Assembly: GCF_004745575.1 (NCBI RefSeq)
Contig: NZ_RPEM01000002.1
Location: 124,001-188,000 of the forward strand
DNA: 64,000 nucleotides
Origin: Pseudotabrizicola sediminis
GTDB lineage: Bacteria; Pseudomonadota; Alphaproteobacteria; Rhodobacterales; Rhodobacteraceae
Direction of reading: 5' to 3'
A model generated the notes under the pieces. That model did not search any database, was not told the origin of the DNA, and saw nothing but the letters and a program-made list of their open reading frames with translations. Positions 55,905 to 64,000 of the stretch are shown piece after piece. Positions within the stretch are counted from its first letter, which is position 1, and each line of letters opens with the position of its first letter. Both the position numbers and the translations under genes were made by a program.

Positions 55905-56882
55905 TCACCCCCCGCCGATCAATACGCCCGCCGCGAACACCAGCGCGCCGCCCAGAACCACCTGCATCGCCGCGCGCAGGAAAGGCGTATCCATGAACCG
56001 GTTCTGAATCCAGGCGATCGCCCAAAGTTCGACAAAGACCACGACAATGGCAACGCTTGTTGCGGTCCAGAAATCGGGGATCAGATAGGGCAGGGCATGG
56101 CCCATGCCGCCAAGCGTGGTCATTACGCCTGACGCCACACCACGTTTCCAAGGGCTGCCGCGCCCCGACAGCACGCCGTCGTCATGCGCGGCTTCGGTGA
56201 ACCCCATCGAGATGCCGGCCCCGACGCTGGCGGCGCTGCCGACCAGAAAGGTGGTCCAGGTGTCCTGTGTGGCAAAGGCGGTGGCAAAAATCGGGGCAAG
56301 GGTCGACACAGAGCCATCCATCAGCCCCGCCAGCCCCGGCTGTACCCATGTCAGGATGAACTGGCGTTTGGCGGCGCGGTTTTCCTGATCTTCGGACTCG
56401 GGGTCGACGTGTTCGGCGATCAGCGTTCCGGCCCTTGTTTTGTGCCCTGCCTCGGCAGCGGCAAGATCGCCCAGCAGTTTGCGGGTTCCGGCATCAGCAC
56501 TGGCTTGTGCGGCGCGCAGATAAAACGCCTCGGCCTGTTTCTCCATCGCCTCGGCCTCGGCGCGGATGGTGTCGAGCGACAGGTTTTCCACCAGCCAGAC
56601 CGGACGCCTTGCGTAAAATCCCGCGACATGTTCGCGGCGCAGCAGGGGGATCACCTCGCCAAAGCGCCGTCGGTGCAGGTCGATCAGGCGGCGGCGGTGG
56701 TCATCTTCTTCGGCTGCCATGCCATCGAACACCATGGCGGTTGCATCATATGTGCCGCGCAGACGTTCGGCATAGCTGCGGTAGATGCGGGCATCGTCCT
56801 CTTCCGAGGAAATGGCCAGTGCCAGCACCTCTTGCTCGGACAGATCGGAAAACCGGCGGCGAAAGGTCAGGGCAGAGAGCAT
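55905..56882 (-). CDS. mbfA: Membrane-bound ferritin/VIT1 iron exporter MbfA
   Basis: Fusion of an N-terminal ferritin-like (rubrerythrin-type) four-helix domain, about residues 1-150 with ISSEEDDARIYRSY and MAAEEDDHRRRL, to a VIT1/CCC1 membrane domain of about five helices. Family members export iron and protect against iron and peroxide stress. Start ATG 56882 gives 325 residues; a GTG at 56891 is in frame. The upstream region carries a sequence resembling an Irr iron-control element. Confidence 0.9.
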   Translation of the reverse strand: MLSALTFRRRFSDLSEQEVLALAISSEEDDARIYRSYAERLRGTYDATAMVFDGMAAEEDDHRRRLIDLHRRRFGEVIPLLRREHVAGFYARRPVWLVENLSLDTIRAEAEAMEKQAEAFYLRAAQASADAGTRKLLGDLAAAEAGHKTRAGTLIAEHVDPESEDQENRAAKRQFILTWVQPGLAGLMDGSVSTLAPIFATAFATQDTWTTFLVGSAASVGAGISMGFTEAAHDDGVLSGRGSPWKRGVASGVMTTLGGMGHALPYLIPDFWTATSVAIVVVFVELWAIAWIQNRFMDTPFLRAAMQVVLGGALVFAAGVLIGGG

Positions 56883-56891
56883 GATTGTCAC

Positions 56892-56910
56892 TTTCTGGAA
56901 TGATTCTAAA
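56892..56910 (-). promoter_or_regulatory. Candidate Irr (ICE) box
   Basis: Read on the minus strand, TTTAGAATCATTCCAGAAA resembles the TTTAGAA-N-TTCTAAA-like iron-control element bound by Irr. It sits 10 bases before the mbfA start, over the expected RNA polymerase or ribosome site. Confidence 0.4.
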
Positions 56911-56945
56911 GTAACTTGCGCCTGATCAAATGCAAGATCTTAAAA

Positions 56946-56961
56946 TGAACTGATCGGTTCA
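56946..56961. promoter_or_regulatory. Operator-like palindrome 1
   Basis: TGAACTGATCGGTTCA, a near-perfect 16-bp palindrome, in the divergent region between mbfA and the small exported protein gene. A relative lies at 57002-57017. Probable TetR-type operator. Confidence 0.6.
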
Positions 56962-57001
56962 TTTATATATTGAATTGCCGTACCAAATGGTTCATTTAAT
57001 C

Positions 57002-57017
57002 TGAACCCATCAGTTCA
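57002..57017. promoter_or_regulatory. Operator-like palindrome 2
   Basis: TGAACCCATCAGTTCA shares the TGAAC...GTTCA frame with palindrome 1. It lies 15 bases before the small protein start, where a repressor would block transcription. Confidence 0.55.
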
Positions 57018-57032
57018 CTTATGGAGAATCCC

Positions 57033-57200
57033 ATGCGTTCCGTTCTTCTCGCCCTGGCCGTGTCGCTGACAGCCGCGCCAGCTTTTGCCATTGGCGTGGT
57101 CATTGATCTTCCGAACCTGACCTGGCCGCAGGATGACCAAGCCACCAGTTCAACCAAAGGCTGCGAGACGGCCACCCAAACGGGGCCGGCCTGCAAGTGA
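57033..57200 (+). CDS. Small exported protein, 55 residues
   Basis: ATG 57033 (GGAG six bases upstream) opens a 55-residue frame: a signal peptide of about 19 residues (ALAVSLTAAPAFA), then a short mature part with two cysteines (KGCETATQTGPACK). No family recognised. It sits between the palindromes and the TetR gene on the same strand, so TetR probably controls it with itself. Confidence 0.65.
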   Translation: MRSVLLALAVSLTAAPAFAIGVVIDLPNLTWPQDDQATSSTKGCETATQTGPACK

Positions 57201-57266
57201 CATGACCGGATGGGCACCTTGCCGACACGCGTCTTCGTGACCTATGTTCGGGCAAACGGGGTGAGT

Positions 57267-57899
57267 ATGACTGAGGCTGCAGAACAGAGCGTGCGTCGTG
57301 GGCGCAAGTTTGATCAGGTGCTGGAAGGCGCCCGCACGATCTTTGTGCGCGACGGGTTTGACGGTGCGTCAGTCGATGACATTGCGCGCGAGGCCGGGGT
57401 CAGCAAGGCCACGCTCTACGCCTATTTCCCCGACAAGCAGTTGCTTTTCAAGGAAATCTGCGCGCAGGAATGTCAGCGGCAGGCCGATGATGTCGAAGCA
57501 AGGATTGATCCGTCGATGTCAGTCGAGACCATGCTGACATTGGCCGGAGAGCGGATCGCCGGTTTCATGATGTCGGACTTCGGGCAGAACGCCTTTCGCC
57601 TGATCAGCGGCGAAGGTGCGCGTTTTCCAGAGATGGCCCGCGACTTTTACCGGAACGGGCCGGGGCTGATCCATGACCGGCTGGTGCATCACCTGCATCA
57701 TCTGGTGCAGAACGGGGCGCTGCAGATCGACGATCTGGATCTTGCGGCCGAGCAGTTCATTCAACTGTGCAAGGCATCGCTGGCAGAAAAGCTGCTGTTT
57801 CGCATGGATCATCAGATAAATGATGACCGCGTGCGCCGGTCCGTGCGCGGCGCGGTCGAGATGTTCATGGCGCGTTATGGTGCGGCGCCAAAGGGTTAG
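57267..57899 (+). CDS. TetR/AcrR family transcriptional repressor
   Basis: 210-residue repressor. HTH at about residues 25-65 (FDGASVDDIAREAGVSKATLYAYFPDK) is typical, with a helical C-terminal ligand domain. It probably binds the two TGAAC palindromes upstream and represses the small-protein/tetR unit, and perhaps mbfA. ATG 57267 chosen over earlier codons. No efflux genes are adjacent, so its ligand is unknown. Confidence 0.85.
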   Translation: MTEAAEQSVRRGRKFDQVLEGARTIFVRDGFDGASVDDIAREAGVSKATLYAYFPDKQLLFKEICAQECQRQADDVEARIDPSMSVETMLTLAGERIAGFMMSDFGQNAFRLISGEGARFPEMARDFYRNGPGLIHDRLVHHLHHLVQNGALQIDDLDLAAEQFIQLCKASLAEKLLFRMDHQINDDRVRRSVRGAVEMFMARYGAAPKG

Positions 57900-59173
57900 C
57901 CGTTTTCCCGCAGGATGGCCCCCGCCAGATAAAGCGAGCCGCAGATCAGCACGCGGGCGGTGGGGTTGATGGCAATGATGGCCGACAGGGCATCGGCGAC
58001 CGAAGCTGCGGCGCTCGCGGGCAGACCCGCCGACAGCGCCGCGTCTCGCGTGGTCTGGGCCGGTAACGTGTTCTTTTCATTCGGAATCGACACGGCAAAA
58101 AGATGCGTGGCATGCGGGGCCAGCGGGCGCATGTAGCCGGTGACATCCTTGGTGTTGAGCATGCCGCAAATCAGATAGGTGAGGCGCGTGGGCATGCGCG
58201 CGAGGGTCGCTGCAATTGCCTGCCCCCCCGCCGGGTTGTGGCCGCCGTCGAGCCAAAGCTCGACATCGGGGGCCATGTCCACCAGCGGTCCACGGCGCAG
58301 GCGCTGCATGCGGGCGGGCCAGACGGCACGGGTCACGGCAGCCTCGCAGGCGGCCTCGTCCCGGCCAAGGACGCGCAAGGCGGCGATGGCCGCGCCTGCG
58401 TTCTGAATCTGATGCGGGCCGGGCAGGTTGGGCAGGGGCAGATCCAGCAGGCCGGTTTCATCCTGAAAAATCAAGCGGTTCCGGTCCTCGGATACATGCC
58501 AATGCTGGCCATAGGCAAGCACTGGCGCGCCAATACGGGCGGCTTTCGCTTCAATTACCGCCAGCCCGTCCGGGTCTTGTGGGCCGACGATCACCGGCAC
58601 GCCGCGCTTGATGATCCCGGCCTTTTCGCCTGCGATCTCTGGCAGCGTGTCGCCAAGGTATTGCTGATGGTCGATGCTGACCGGCGTGATGAGGGTCAGG
58701 CGGGGTGCGTCGATCACATTCGTCGCATCCAGCCGCCCGCCAAGGCCCACCTCCAGCAAGGTGAAATCGGCAGGGGTGCGGGCGAAGGCCTGAAGGGCGG
58801 CGGCGGTGGTGATTTCGAAAAAGGTGATGGATTCCGGGCCGTTGGCCTGAACGCATTCGTCCAGAAGGGCTGCCAATGCCGCTTCGCTGATCAATTCCCC
58901 CGCCAGCCGGATGCGTTCGTGAAAGCGGGCCAGATGGGGCGAGGTATAGGCGTGCACAGACGCGCCCGATGCCTCCAGCCCCGCGCGGATCATGGCTTGG
59001 GTGCTGCCTTTGCCGTTGGTTCCGGCGATGTGGATCACCGGGGGCAGATTACGTTCGGGGTTGCCAAGGGCAGCCAGCAGGCGGTGCATGCGGCCCAGTG
59101 TCAAATCGATGACCTTGGGGTGCAGGGTCATCATCCGGTCGAGAATCACGTCGGAACCGGGTGCCAAGATCAA
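57896..59173 (-). CDS. folC: Folylpolyglutamate/dihydrofolate synthase
   Basis: Mur-ligase-type enzyme adding glutamate to dihydropteroate and folates. 425 residues with the ATP loop AGTNGKGST near residue 50 and TSPHLARFHERIR. Its start overlaps the accD stop by 4 bp, the usual accD-folC arrangement, and its end overlaps the convergent tetR gene by 4 bp. Confidence 0.94.
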   Translation of the reverse strand: MILAPGSDVILDRMMTLHPKVIDLTLGRMHRLLAALGNPERNLPPVIHIAGTNGKGSTQAMIRAGLEASGASVHAYTSPHLARFHERIRLAGELISEAALAALLDECVQANGPESITFFEITTAAALQAFARTPADFTLLEVGLGGRLDATNVIDAPRLTLITPVSIDHQQYLGDTLPEIAGEKAGIIKRGVPVIVGPQDPDGLAVIEAKAARIGAPVLAYGQHWHVSEDRNRLIFQDETGLLDLPLPNLPGPHQIQNAGAAIAALRVLGRDEAACEAAVTRAVWPARMQRLRRGPLVDMAPDVELWLDGGHNPAGGQAIAATLARMPTRLTYLICGMLNTKDVTGYMRPLAPHATHLFAVSIPNEKNTLPAQTTRDAALSAGLPASAAASVADALSAIIAINPTARVLICGSLYLAGAILRENG

Positions 59174-60099
59174 CCCGCTTTGGGGGCTGGCGGGGTGGCC
59201 ACAACGGCGAGCTCGGGGGGCGGGGCGGGTAAATCGCCTTTGATTGCAGGGGGTTGGTTGGTCAGCATTCGCAGGATGGTGATCAACTCTTCCCGCAACT
59301 GCTTGCGGTGGGTCACCCGGTCCAGCATGCCGTGGTCCAGCAGGTATTCGGCGCGCTGGAAGCCTTCGGGCAGCTTTTCGCGGATGGTTTGTTCAATCAC
59401 GCGCGGCCCTGCAAAGCAGATCAGCGCGTTGGGTTCCGAGATCTGCACGTCGCCCAGCATGGCGTATGAGGCCGTGACTCCGCCCGTTGTGGGGTGTGTC
59501 AGCACCACGACGTAAGGCAGCCGTGCCTCTTTAAGCATTTGAACTGCAACGGTTGTTCGCGGCATCTGCATCAGTGACAAGATGCCTTCCTGCATGCGGG
59601 CACCGCCTGCGGCGGAGAACAGGATGAGGGGGCGTTTGAGCTTAACCGCGCGTTCGGCGGCGGCCAGAATGGCGTTGCCGACGTACATGCCCATGGACCC
59701 GGCCATGAAGCTGAAATCCTGCGCGACGGCCACCACCGGCGTGCGGCCCATTTCGCCTTCGGCGACCAGCATCGCCTCTTTCTCGCCTGTCGCCTTTTGC
59801 GCGGCTTTCAGGCGGTCTGGGTATTTCTTCTGATCCTTGAAGTGCAGGGGGTCGACCACCACTTCCGGCACCTTCACTTCGGTGAAAATACCCGTGTCAA
59901 ACAAGGACTTGAACCGATCCCGCGGGCTGATTGCCATGTGGTGATCACAGTTGGAACAGACGTTCAGGTTCTCGGCCAGTTCGCGGTGGAACAGCATGGT
60001 TCCGCATTCAGAACACTTCGTCCACAGGTTTTCCGGCACTTCCCGGCGTGAGAAGAGCGAGTTGATTTTCGGGCGGACGTAGTTCGAAATCCAGTTCAT
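59170..60099 (-). CDS. accD: Acetyl-CoA carboxylase carboxyltransferase beta subunit
   Basis: Subunit of the carboxyltransferase that makes malonyl-CoA for fatty-acid synthesis. 309 residues: four-cysteine zinc ribbon near the start (CSECG...CSNCD) and a crotonase-fold core with FSAAGGARMQEG and HPTTGGVTASYA. Upstream (60100-60250) is a gap with a palindrome; folC overlaps its end. Confidence 0.95.
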   Translation of the reverse strand: MNWISNYVRPKINSLFSRREVPENLWTKCSECGTMLFHRELAENLNVCSNCDHHMAISPRDRFKSLFDTGIFTEVKVPEVVVDPLHFKDQKKYPDRLKAAQKATGEKEAMLVAEGEMGRTPVVAVAQDFSFMAGSMGMYVGNAILAAAERAVKLKRPLILFSAAGGARMQEGILSLMQMPRTTVAVQMLKEARLPYVVVLTHPTTGGVTASYAMLGDVQISEPNALICFAGPRVIEQTIREKLPEGFQRAEYLLDHGMLDRVTHRKQLREELITILRMLTNQPPAIKGDLPAPPPELAVVATPPAPKAG

Positions 60100-60215
60100 G
60101 CGGGCGGGCCTTTCGGGTGCCGGTCTTTGGTTTCAGATAGAGGCACGGGGCGGGATTTGCAATCGGCAGCGGCGTAAGGATCGTGTCTGGCGGGCGTATG
60201 GTTTGCGTATGGCTT

Positions 60216-60227
60216 ACGTCATGACGT
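60216..60227. promoter_or_regulatory. Perfect palindrome upstream of accD
   Basis: ACGTCATGACGT, 12 bp and fully symmetric, in the gap between the M23 gene and accD. Could be a regulator site; may be chance. Confidence 0.3.
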
Positions 60228-60250
60228 GTGTGCGCAGGGTCGGATCAGCT

Positions 60251-61117
60251 TTACGGCAGGGTGAACGCGCTTTGGGGCAGGCGCAGGATCAGGTTGGGGT
60301 CGGGGCAGATGGACTGCCAGACATCCCACAGGCTGCTGTGGCCGACGCCGTAGAAGTTGCCAGCCGTCTGATCGAGCATGTCGGTCATGATCTGGAAATG
60401 CACATGCGGGGCCCAGCCGCCGTTCTCATGCCAGTCGCCAAGGTCGGCGATGTGCTGGCCTGCGGCGACCTGTGCGCCGGGTTGGAGCAGAGTGGGCAGG
60501 GTGGCGGCCAGGTGGCCGTAGAGGGTGTAGAACGCGACTGTCCCGGCGCGGTGTTCCACAATCAGCGTGTGGCCGTAATCCAGCGGGTCGGCGTTGTAGG
60601 TTAGGTGCAGGACACGGCCCGGCAGGGGGGCGTAGAGCGGGGTTCCGGCGGGGGCGAAGACATCAATTCCGAGGTGCCTTGTGCGGCGTTCCGGGCTGAT
60701 GGCGTCGGCGAACTGGGCAGTGCGGTAGACCGAGCGGTCTTCGCCATAGGTGCCGATGCCATACGGCACGTCTTTGGCCGCGAACCACGCATCAAAAGCG
60801 CGGTCGGAAAAGGCGGGCATGTCTGGGTGTTCGCCGTTGGTGAGCAGCGCGAGGGTGCGGCTGGTGGCGACATCGGGGTTGAACAGAGGGTGGGGGTGCA
60901 GGTCTTTGAGATGGGCAATGATCTGCGGGGCGGTCGGGATTGCGGGCTGGCCAAGGCCGGCCCGCAGGATGGCGCTGAGCAGCCCTTGATCGGCGGCGCG
61001 CAGGCGGGCGGCGACCGGGGCGGGGCTGGCTTGGATCAGCGCGTGCAGGTCTTGCGGGGCGGCACCGCTGGCGCGCAGGGCGGCGTAGAGGTCGGGCTGG
61101 TCGGGGAGCGGGTGCAT
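60251..61117 (-). CDS. M23 family metallopeptidase, lyase-associated type
   Basis: 288-residue M23-fold protein. Zinc motifs are HLGIDVF and HVHFQI with YTLYGHL. No signal peptide is seen, unlike normal wall hydrolases, so it is probably cytosolic. The segment from NGGWAPHVHFQIM to the end (SICPDPNLILRLP) matches the style of the M23 part found between kinase and aminotransferase in large fused proteins. It starts 7 bp after the DUF1624 gene. Peptidoglycan activity is not assured. Confidence 0.82.
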   Translation of the reverse strand: MHPLPDQPDLYAALRASGAAPQDLHALIQASPAPVAARLRAADQGLLSAILRAGLGQPAIPTAPQIIAHLKDLHPHPLFNPDVATSRTLALLTNGEHPDMPAFSDRAFDAWFAAKDVPYGIGTYGEDRSVYRTAQFADAISPERRTRHLGIDVFAPAGTPLYAPLPGRVLHLTYNADPLDYGHTLIVEHRAGTVAFYTLYGHLAATLPTLLQPGAQVAAGQHIADLGDWHENGGWAPHVHFQIMTDMLDQTAGNFYGVGHSSLWDVWQSICPDPNLILRLPQSAFTLP

Positions 61118-61124
61118 GGCGGCC

Positions 61125-61844
61125 CTAAAGATAGCGGGTGAACAGGTAGACCGCGCCGAACAGCACGGGCTGGTGGATCAGGTAGATCGCAAGGCTGTGC
61201 TTGCCGGGCCAGAGAGCGGCCTTGCCCATTGGGCCGGGCTGCCAGCGGCGCACCTTGTCCCAGGCGCCTGCGCGGGTCATCAGTTTGGCGGTGGCGATGC
61301 CGATAAGGACCGGGCAGAGCCATGGCAGCAGGGGTTCATAATCCATCATCGGGGGGATTTGGGTGGATAGGCCCAGCCAGATCCAGTGCGGGGCGTTGAA
61401 CACCTCGGACCGGAGCAGATGCGGGGCGGCGAAGGCCGCGGCCGCGACGGCGATGGTCAGAAGGGCTGGCATGCGCAGGAACGCCAGCCCGATCAGGCTG
61501 CCCGCCGCGATGGCATGCAGTATGCCCCAGCGGATGAAGGAAAAGCCCATGGCGAAATAGGTGGCGATGGTGACCAGTGCTGCCGCGCCCGCGACCATGG
61601 CGAAGCGTTTCCAGAAGGCGGGCCAGCGGATGCGGTCGCCGTGGGCGAGCCAGAGCGAGACCCCGGCGAGGAACAGGAAGCTGGAGGCAATGGCGCGGGC
61701 GATGAGGGGCCAGGGGCCTTGAAATACATAGCCGGGGGGCAGATGGCCAAAGAGCATCAGATCAAACGTGAAATGATACCCCGCCATCGCCAGCAGGGCG
61801 AGGGTGCGGGCAAGGTCGATGGCATGGATGCGGTGTGCGGTCAT
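61125..61844 (-). CDS. DUF1624 heparan-alpha-glucosaminide acetyltransferase-like membrane protein
   Basis: 239-residue membrane protein with about seven helices. The N-terminal HAIDLARTLALLAMAGYHFTFDL with the conserved His in a membrane helix is the family mark; members move acetyl groups across the membrane onto sugars. ATG 61844 gives the natural N-terminus. It precedes the M23 gene with a 7-bp gap. Confidence 0.85.
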   Translation of the reverse strand: MTAHRIHAIDLARTLALLAMAGYHFTFDLMLFGHLPPGYVFQGPWPLIARAIASSFLFLAGVSLWLAHGDRIRWPAFWKRFAMVAGAAALVTIATYFAMGFSFIRWGILHAIAAGSLIGLAFLRMPALLTIAVAAAAFAAPHLLRSEVFNAPHWIWLGLSTQIPPMMDYEPLLPWLCPVLIGIATAKLMTRAGAWDKVRRWQPGPMGKAALWPGKHSLAIYLIHQPVLFGAVYLFTRYL

Positions 61845-61901
61845 GGGGTGGCACAGTAGCCAAACGGGCGGCGGAGGGAAGGGCCGGTGTTGGGTGTTCA
61901 G

Positions 61902-61964
61902 GGGTAGGGCGGGGTTCACCCCGCCTTTGGCGCAAGGTGTGGCGGGGTGAACCCCGCCCTACCC
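61902..61964. repeat. Long GC-rich inverted repeat, copy 2
   Basis: Two perfect 24-base arms (61902-61925 and 61941-61964) around 15 bases, in the divergent gap between the DUF1624 and ilvD genes. Shares its arm sequence with copy 1 at 26688-26739. Perfect arms of this length form an extremely stable stem. Confidence 0.9.
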
Positions 61965-62045
61965 ATGATTCCCTGTTTTCGCGGCTTGCCCCCGATGGGT
62001 TCGCCCATTATCCCGTTGTCAGCCAGTTAAAACGGGAGGATGCCC

Positions 62046-63782
62046 ATGTCCACGAACACGCGTTTCGACAAGTCGAAGCTACCCAGCCGTCATGTGACCG
62101 AAGGCCCGGCGCGCGCGCCGCACCGGTCGTATTTCTATGCCATGGGGATCACCGAAGAAGAGATCCACCAGCCCTGGGTTGGGGTTGCCACCTGCTGGAA
62201 CGAGGCGGCGCCGTGCAATATCTCGCTCAACCGTCAGGCGCAGATCGTGAAGCATGGGGTGAAAAAGGGTGGCGGGACGCCGCGCGAGTTCACCACCATC
62301 ACCGTGACCGATGGCATCGCGATGGGGCATGAGGGGATGCGGTCCAGCCTCGCCAGCCGCGATGCGATTGCCGATACGGTGGAACTGACGATGCGCGGGC
62401 ATTGCTATGACGCGCTGGTGGGGTTGGCCGGGTGCGACAAGTCCTTGCCGGGGATGATGATGGCGATGGTGCGGCTGAACGTGCCGAGCGTGTTCATCTA
62501 TGGCGGGTCGATCCTGCCAGGCCGATACAAGGGCCAGGACATCACCGTACAAGACATGTTCGAGGCGGTGGGCAAGAATCAGGCGGGCACCCTGTCGAAT
62601 GCCGAGCTGGAGATCATGGAGCGGGTGGCTTGCCCGTCCAGTGGCGCCTGTGGCGCGCAGTATACCGCCAATACCATGGCCTGCGTGTCAGAGGCGATCG
62701 GGCTGGCGTTGCTCAATTCATCCGGTGCGCCGGCACCTTACGAATCGCGCGACCAGTACGGCGAGGCGTCTGGCGTGGCCGTGATGAACCTGATCGAAAA
62801 GAACATCCGGGCGCGGGACATTGTCACGCGCAAGTCGTTGGAAAATGCGGCGCGGGTTGTGGCCTGCACCGGGGGCAGCACCAATGGCGCGCTGCACCTG
62901 CCGGCGATTGCGCATGAGGCGGGGATTGATTTCGACCTGTTCGATGTTTGCGACATCATGCGCGACACGCCTTATTTCGTCGATCTGCGGCCGGGTGGGA
63001 AATATGTAGCCAAGGATCTTTACGAGGTTGGCGGCGTGCCGATCGTGATGAAAGAGCTGATGAAGCTGGGCCTGATGCATGAAGACTGCATCACCGTCAG
63101 CGGCAAGTCCATTGGCGAGTCGCTGGACGAGATTGTGGGCGAGGCCGATGGCCGCGTGATCTATCCGGTGTCGACCCCGATCACCCAGACCGGCGGCGTG
63201 GTGGGCCTGAAGGGCAACCTTGCGCCCGATGGTGCCATCGTGAAGGTGGCGGGCATGTCAGAGGCCGAGCAGGTGTTCACCGGCCCGGCGCGGGTGTTTG
63301 AATGCGAGGAAGACGCCTTCGAGGCAGTGAAGAACCGCGAATACGCCGAAGGCGAGGTCATTGTGATCCGCAACGAAGGCCCCGCAGGTGGGCCGGGGAT
63401 GCGCGAGATGCTGTCGACCACCGCCGCCCTGTCGGGGCAGGGCATGGGCAAGAAGGTGGCACTGATCACCGATGGCCGGTTCTCTGGTGCGACACGCGGG
63501 TTCTGTGTGGGCCACGTCGGGCCGGAAGCGGCGCATTGCGGGCCGATTGCGTTGTTGCGCAACGGGGATGTGATCACGCTGAACGCGCTGACCGGTGAGT
63601 TGTCGGTGGCCTTGACCGATGCCGAACTGGCCGCGCGCAAGGCGGACTGGAAAGGCCCGCGCGAGACGCAATATGCCACCGGGGCGCTGTACAAATACGC
63701 GAAACTGGTCGGCGGCGCGCGCTGGGGTGCGGTCACGCATCCGGGGGCGAAGGCTGAAAAGCATGTCTACATGGATCAGTAG
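62046..63782 (+). CDS. ilvD: Dihydroxy-acid dehydratase
   Basis: Iron-sulfur enzyme in isoleucine, valine and pantothenate synthesis. 578 residues; cluster cysteines are in [20 protein letters not shown] and [20 protein letters not shown] lies 6 bases before ATG 62046; the ATG at 62040 abuts it and is unlikely. It overlaps the next gene by 20 bp. Confidence 0.96.
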   Translation: MSTNTRFDKSKLPSRHVTEGPARAPHRSYFYAMGITEEEIHQPWVGVATCWNEAAPCNISLNRQAQIVKHGVKKGGGTPREFTTITVTDGIAMGHEGMRSSLASRDAIADTVELTMRGHCYDALVGLAGCDKSLPGMMMAMVRLNVPSVFIYGGSILPGRYKGQDITVQDMFEAVGKNQAGTLSNAELEIMERVACPSSGACGAQYTANTMACVSEAIGLALLNSSGAPAPYESRDQYGEASGVAVMNLIEKNIRARDIVTRKSLENAARVVACTGGSTNGALHLPAIAHEAGIDFDLFDVCDIMRDTPYFVDLRPGGKYVAKDLYEVGGVPIVMKELMKLGLMHEDCITVSGKSIGESLDEIVGEADGRVIYPVSTPITQTGGVVGLKGNLAPDGAIVKVAGMSEAEQVFTGPARVFECEEDAFEAVKNREYAEGEVIVIRNEGPAGGPGMREMLSTTAALSGQGMGKKVALITDGRFSGATRGFCVGHVGPEAAHCGPIALLRNGDVITLNALTGELSVALTDAELAARKADWKGPRETQYATGALYKYAKLVGGARWGAVTHPGAKAEKHVYMDQ

Positions 63783-64000
63783 GCTGGTTCTGGGGCTGGC
63801 CTTGTGCCAGCCCCTGACCCTGTGGGCCGAGACGGCGCTGCCGAAGGCGGTGACTCTGCGGGCAGAGGAGATTACAGTGCAGGGTCCGGCGGGCTATTGC
63901 CCGGACCCGGCGACGCTGCGGCAGACGGGTGGCGCGGTGGCGGTGTTGCTGGGGCGCTGCACCGATCAGGCAGAGTCACCGCCTGCGGTGATTTCTGTTA
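63763..64000 (+). CDS. Exported hypothetical protein, 3' end cut by window
   Basis: An open frame from ATG 63763 runs to the window edge (about 79 codons). It starts with a hydrophobic signal peptide ([15 protein letters not shown]) and then a short beta-like stretch. The start lies 20 bp inside ilvD. No family recognised from the visible part; small exported proteins often follow ilvD in this group. Confidence 0.6.
   Translation, partial: MSTWISRLVLGLALCQPLTLWAETALPKAVTLRAEEITVQGPAGYCPDPATLRQTGGAVAVLLGRCTDQAESPPAVISV

Overview
The window is a GC-rich bacterial chromosome segment with dense, often 4-bp-overlapping genes. Gene content and order (lysA followed by a TIGR02302/DUF4175 gene, divergent serB and serC-serA, accD-folC, a fused SecDF, an MbfA-type ferritin/VIT1 protein) point to an alphaproteobacterium of the Rhodobacteraceae. 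I cannot name a genus from sequence alone. I see no rRNA, tRNA, prophage, complete insertion sequence or CRISPR array.

Layout. 0-4.1 kb: a DUF2834 gene fragment, lysA and a DUF4175 membrane protein. 4.2-15.5 kb: a galactoside-use locus. An IclR regulator and an ABC ATPase run leftwards. Rightwards run a binding protein, two permeases, GH36 alpha-galactosidase, dgoK, dgoA, an SMP-30 lactonase and GH42 beta-galactosidase, which together cover import, hydrolysis and part of the De Ley-Doudoroff pathway. 15.6-18.2 kb: a TSUP transporter, then an eroded patch with an Ada-type protein lacking its usual glycosylase half and a truncated EamA transporter. 18.3-24.5 kb: secDF, zapE, a GH13 glucosidase and a GNAT gene. 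24.5-29.2 kb: serine synthesis (serB opposite serC-serA, with a probable serC-motif leader RNA) and a phosphoesterase.

29.2-39.3 kb: an MFS transporter, a thiolase, and the pbpC/alpha-2-macroglobulin pair. 39.4-45.2 kb: a soluble hybrid histidine kinase, then yggT-recQ-yaaA. 45.4-49.9 kb: a thioesterase-like gene, a UMF1 transporter, mepA, a phytase-like esterase and yhhQ. 49.9-50.1 kb: a small unannotated transcription unit with an 18-codon ORF behind an exceptionally long Shine-Dalgarno match. 50.3-54.9 kb: arfB, a class III aminotransferase with an APH-type kinase, and pncA-pncB. 55-57.9 kb: trhO, mbfA, a small exported protein and a TetR regulator, with operator-like palindromes between mbfA and the small protein gene. 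57.9-64 kb: accD-folC, a DUF1624-M23 gene pair, ilvD, and the start of an exported protein.

The observations I rate highest are: (1) the 18-codon ORF/leader at 49.9-50.1 kb; (2) the aminotransferase, APH kinase and M23 peptidase, which look like separated parts of a protein that is one polypeptide in other bacteria, with the M23 part about 8 kb away; (3) the probable Irr/TetR control region at 56.9-57.0 kb; (4) two copies of a long GC-rich inverted-repeat element; (5) the galactoside locus, which lacks two pathway enzymes.
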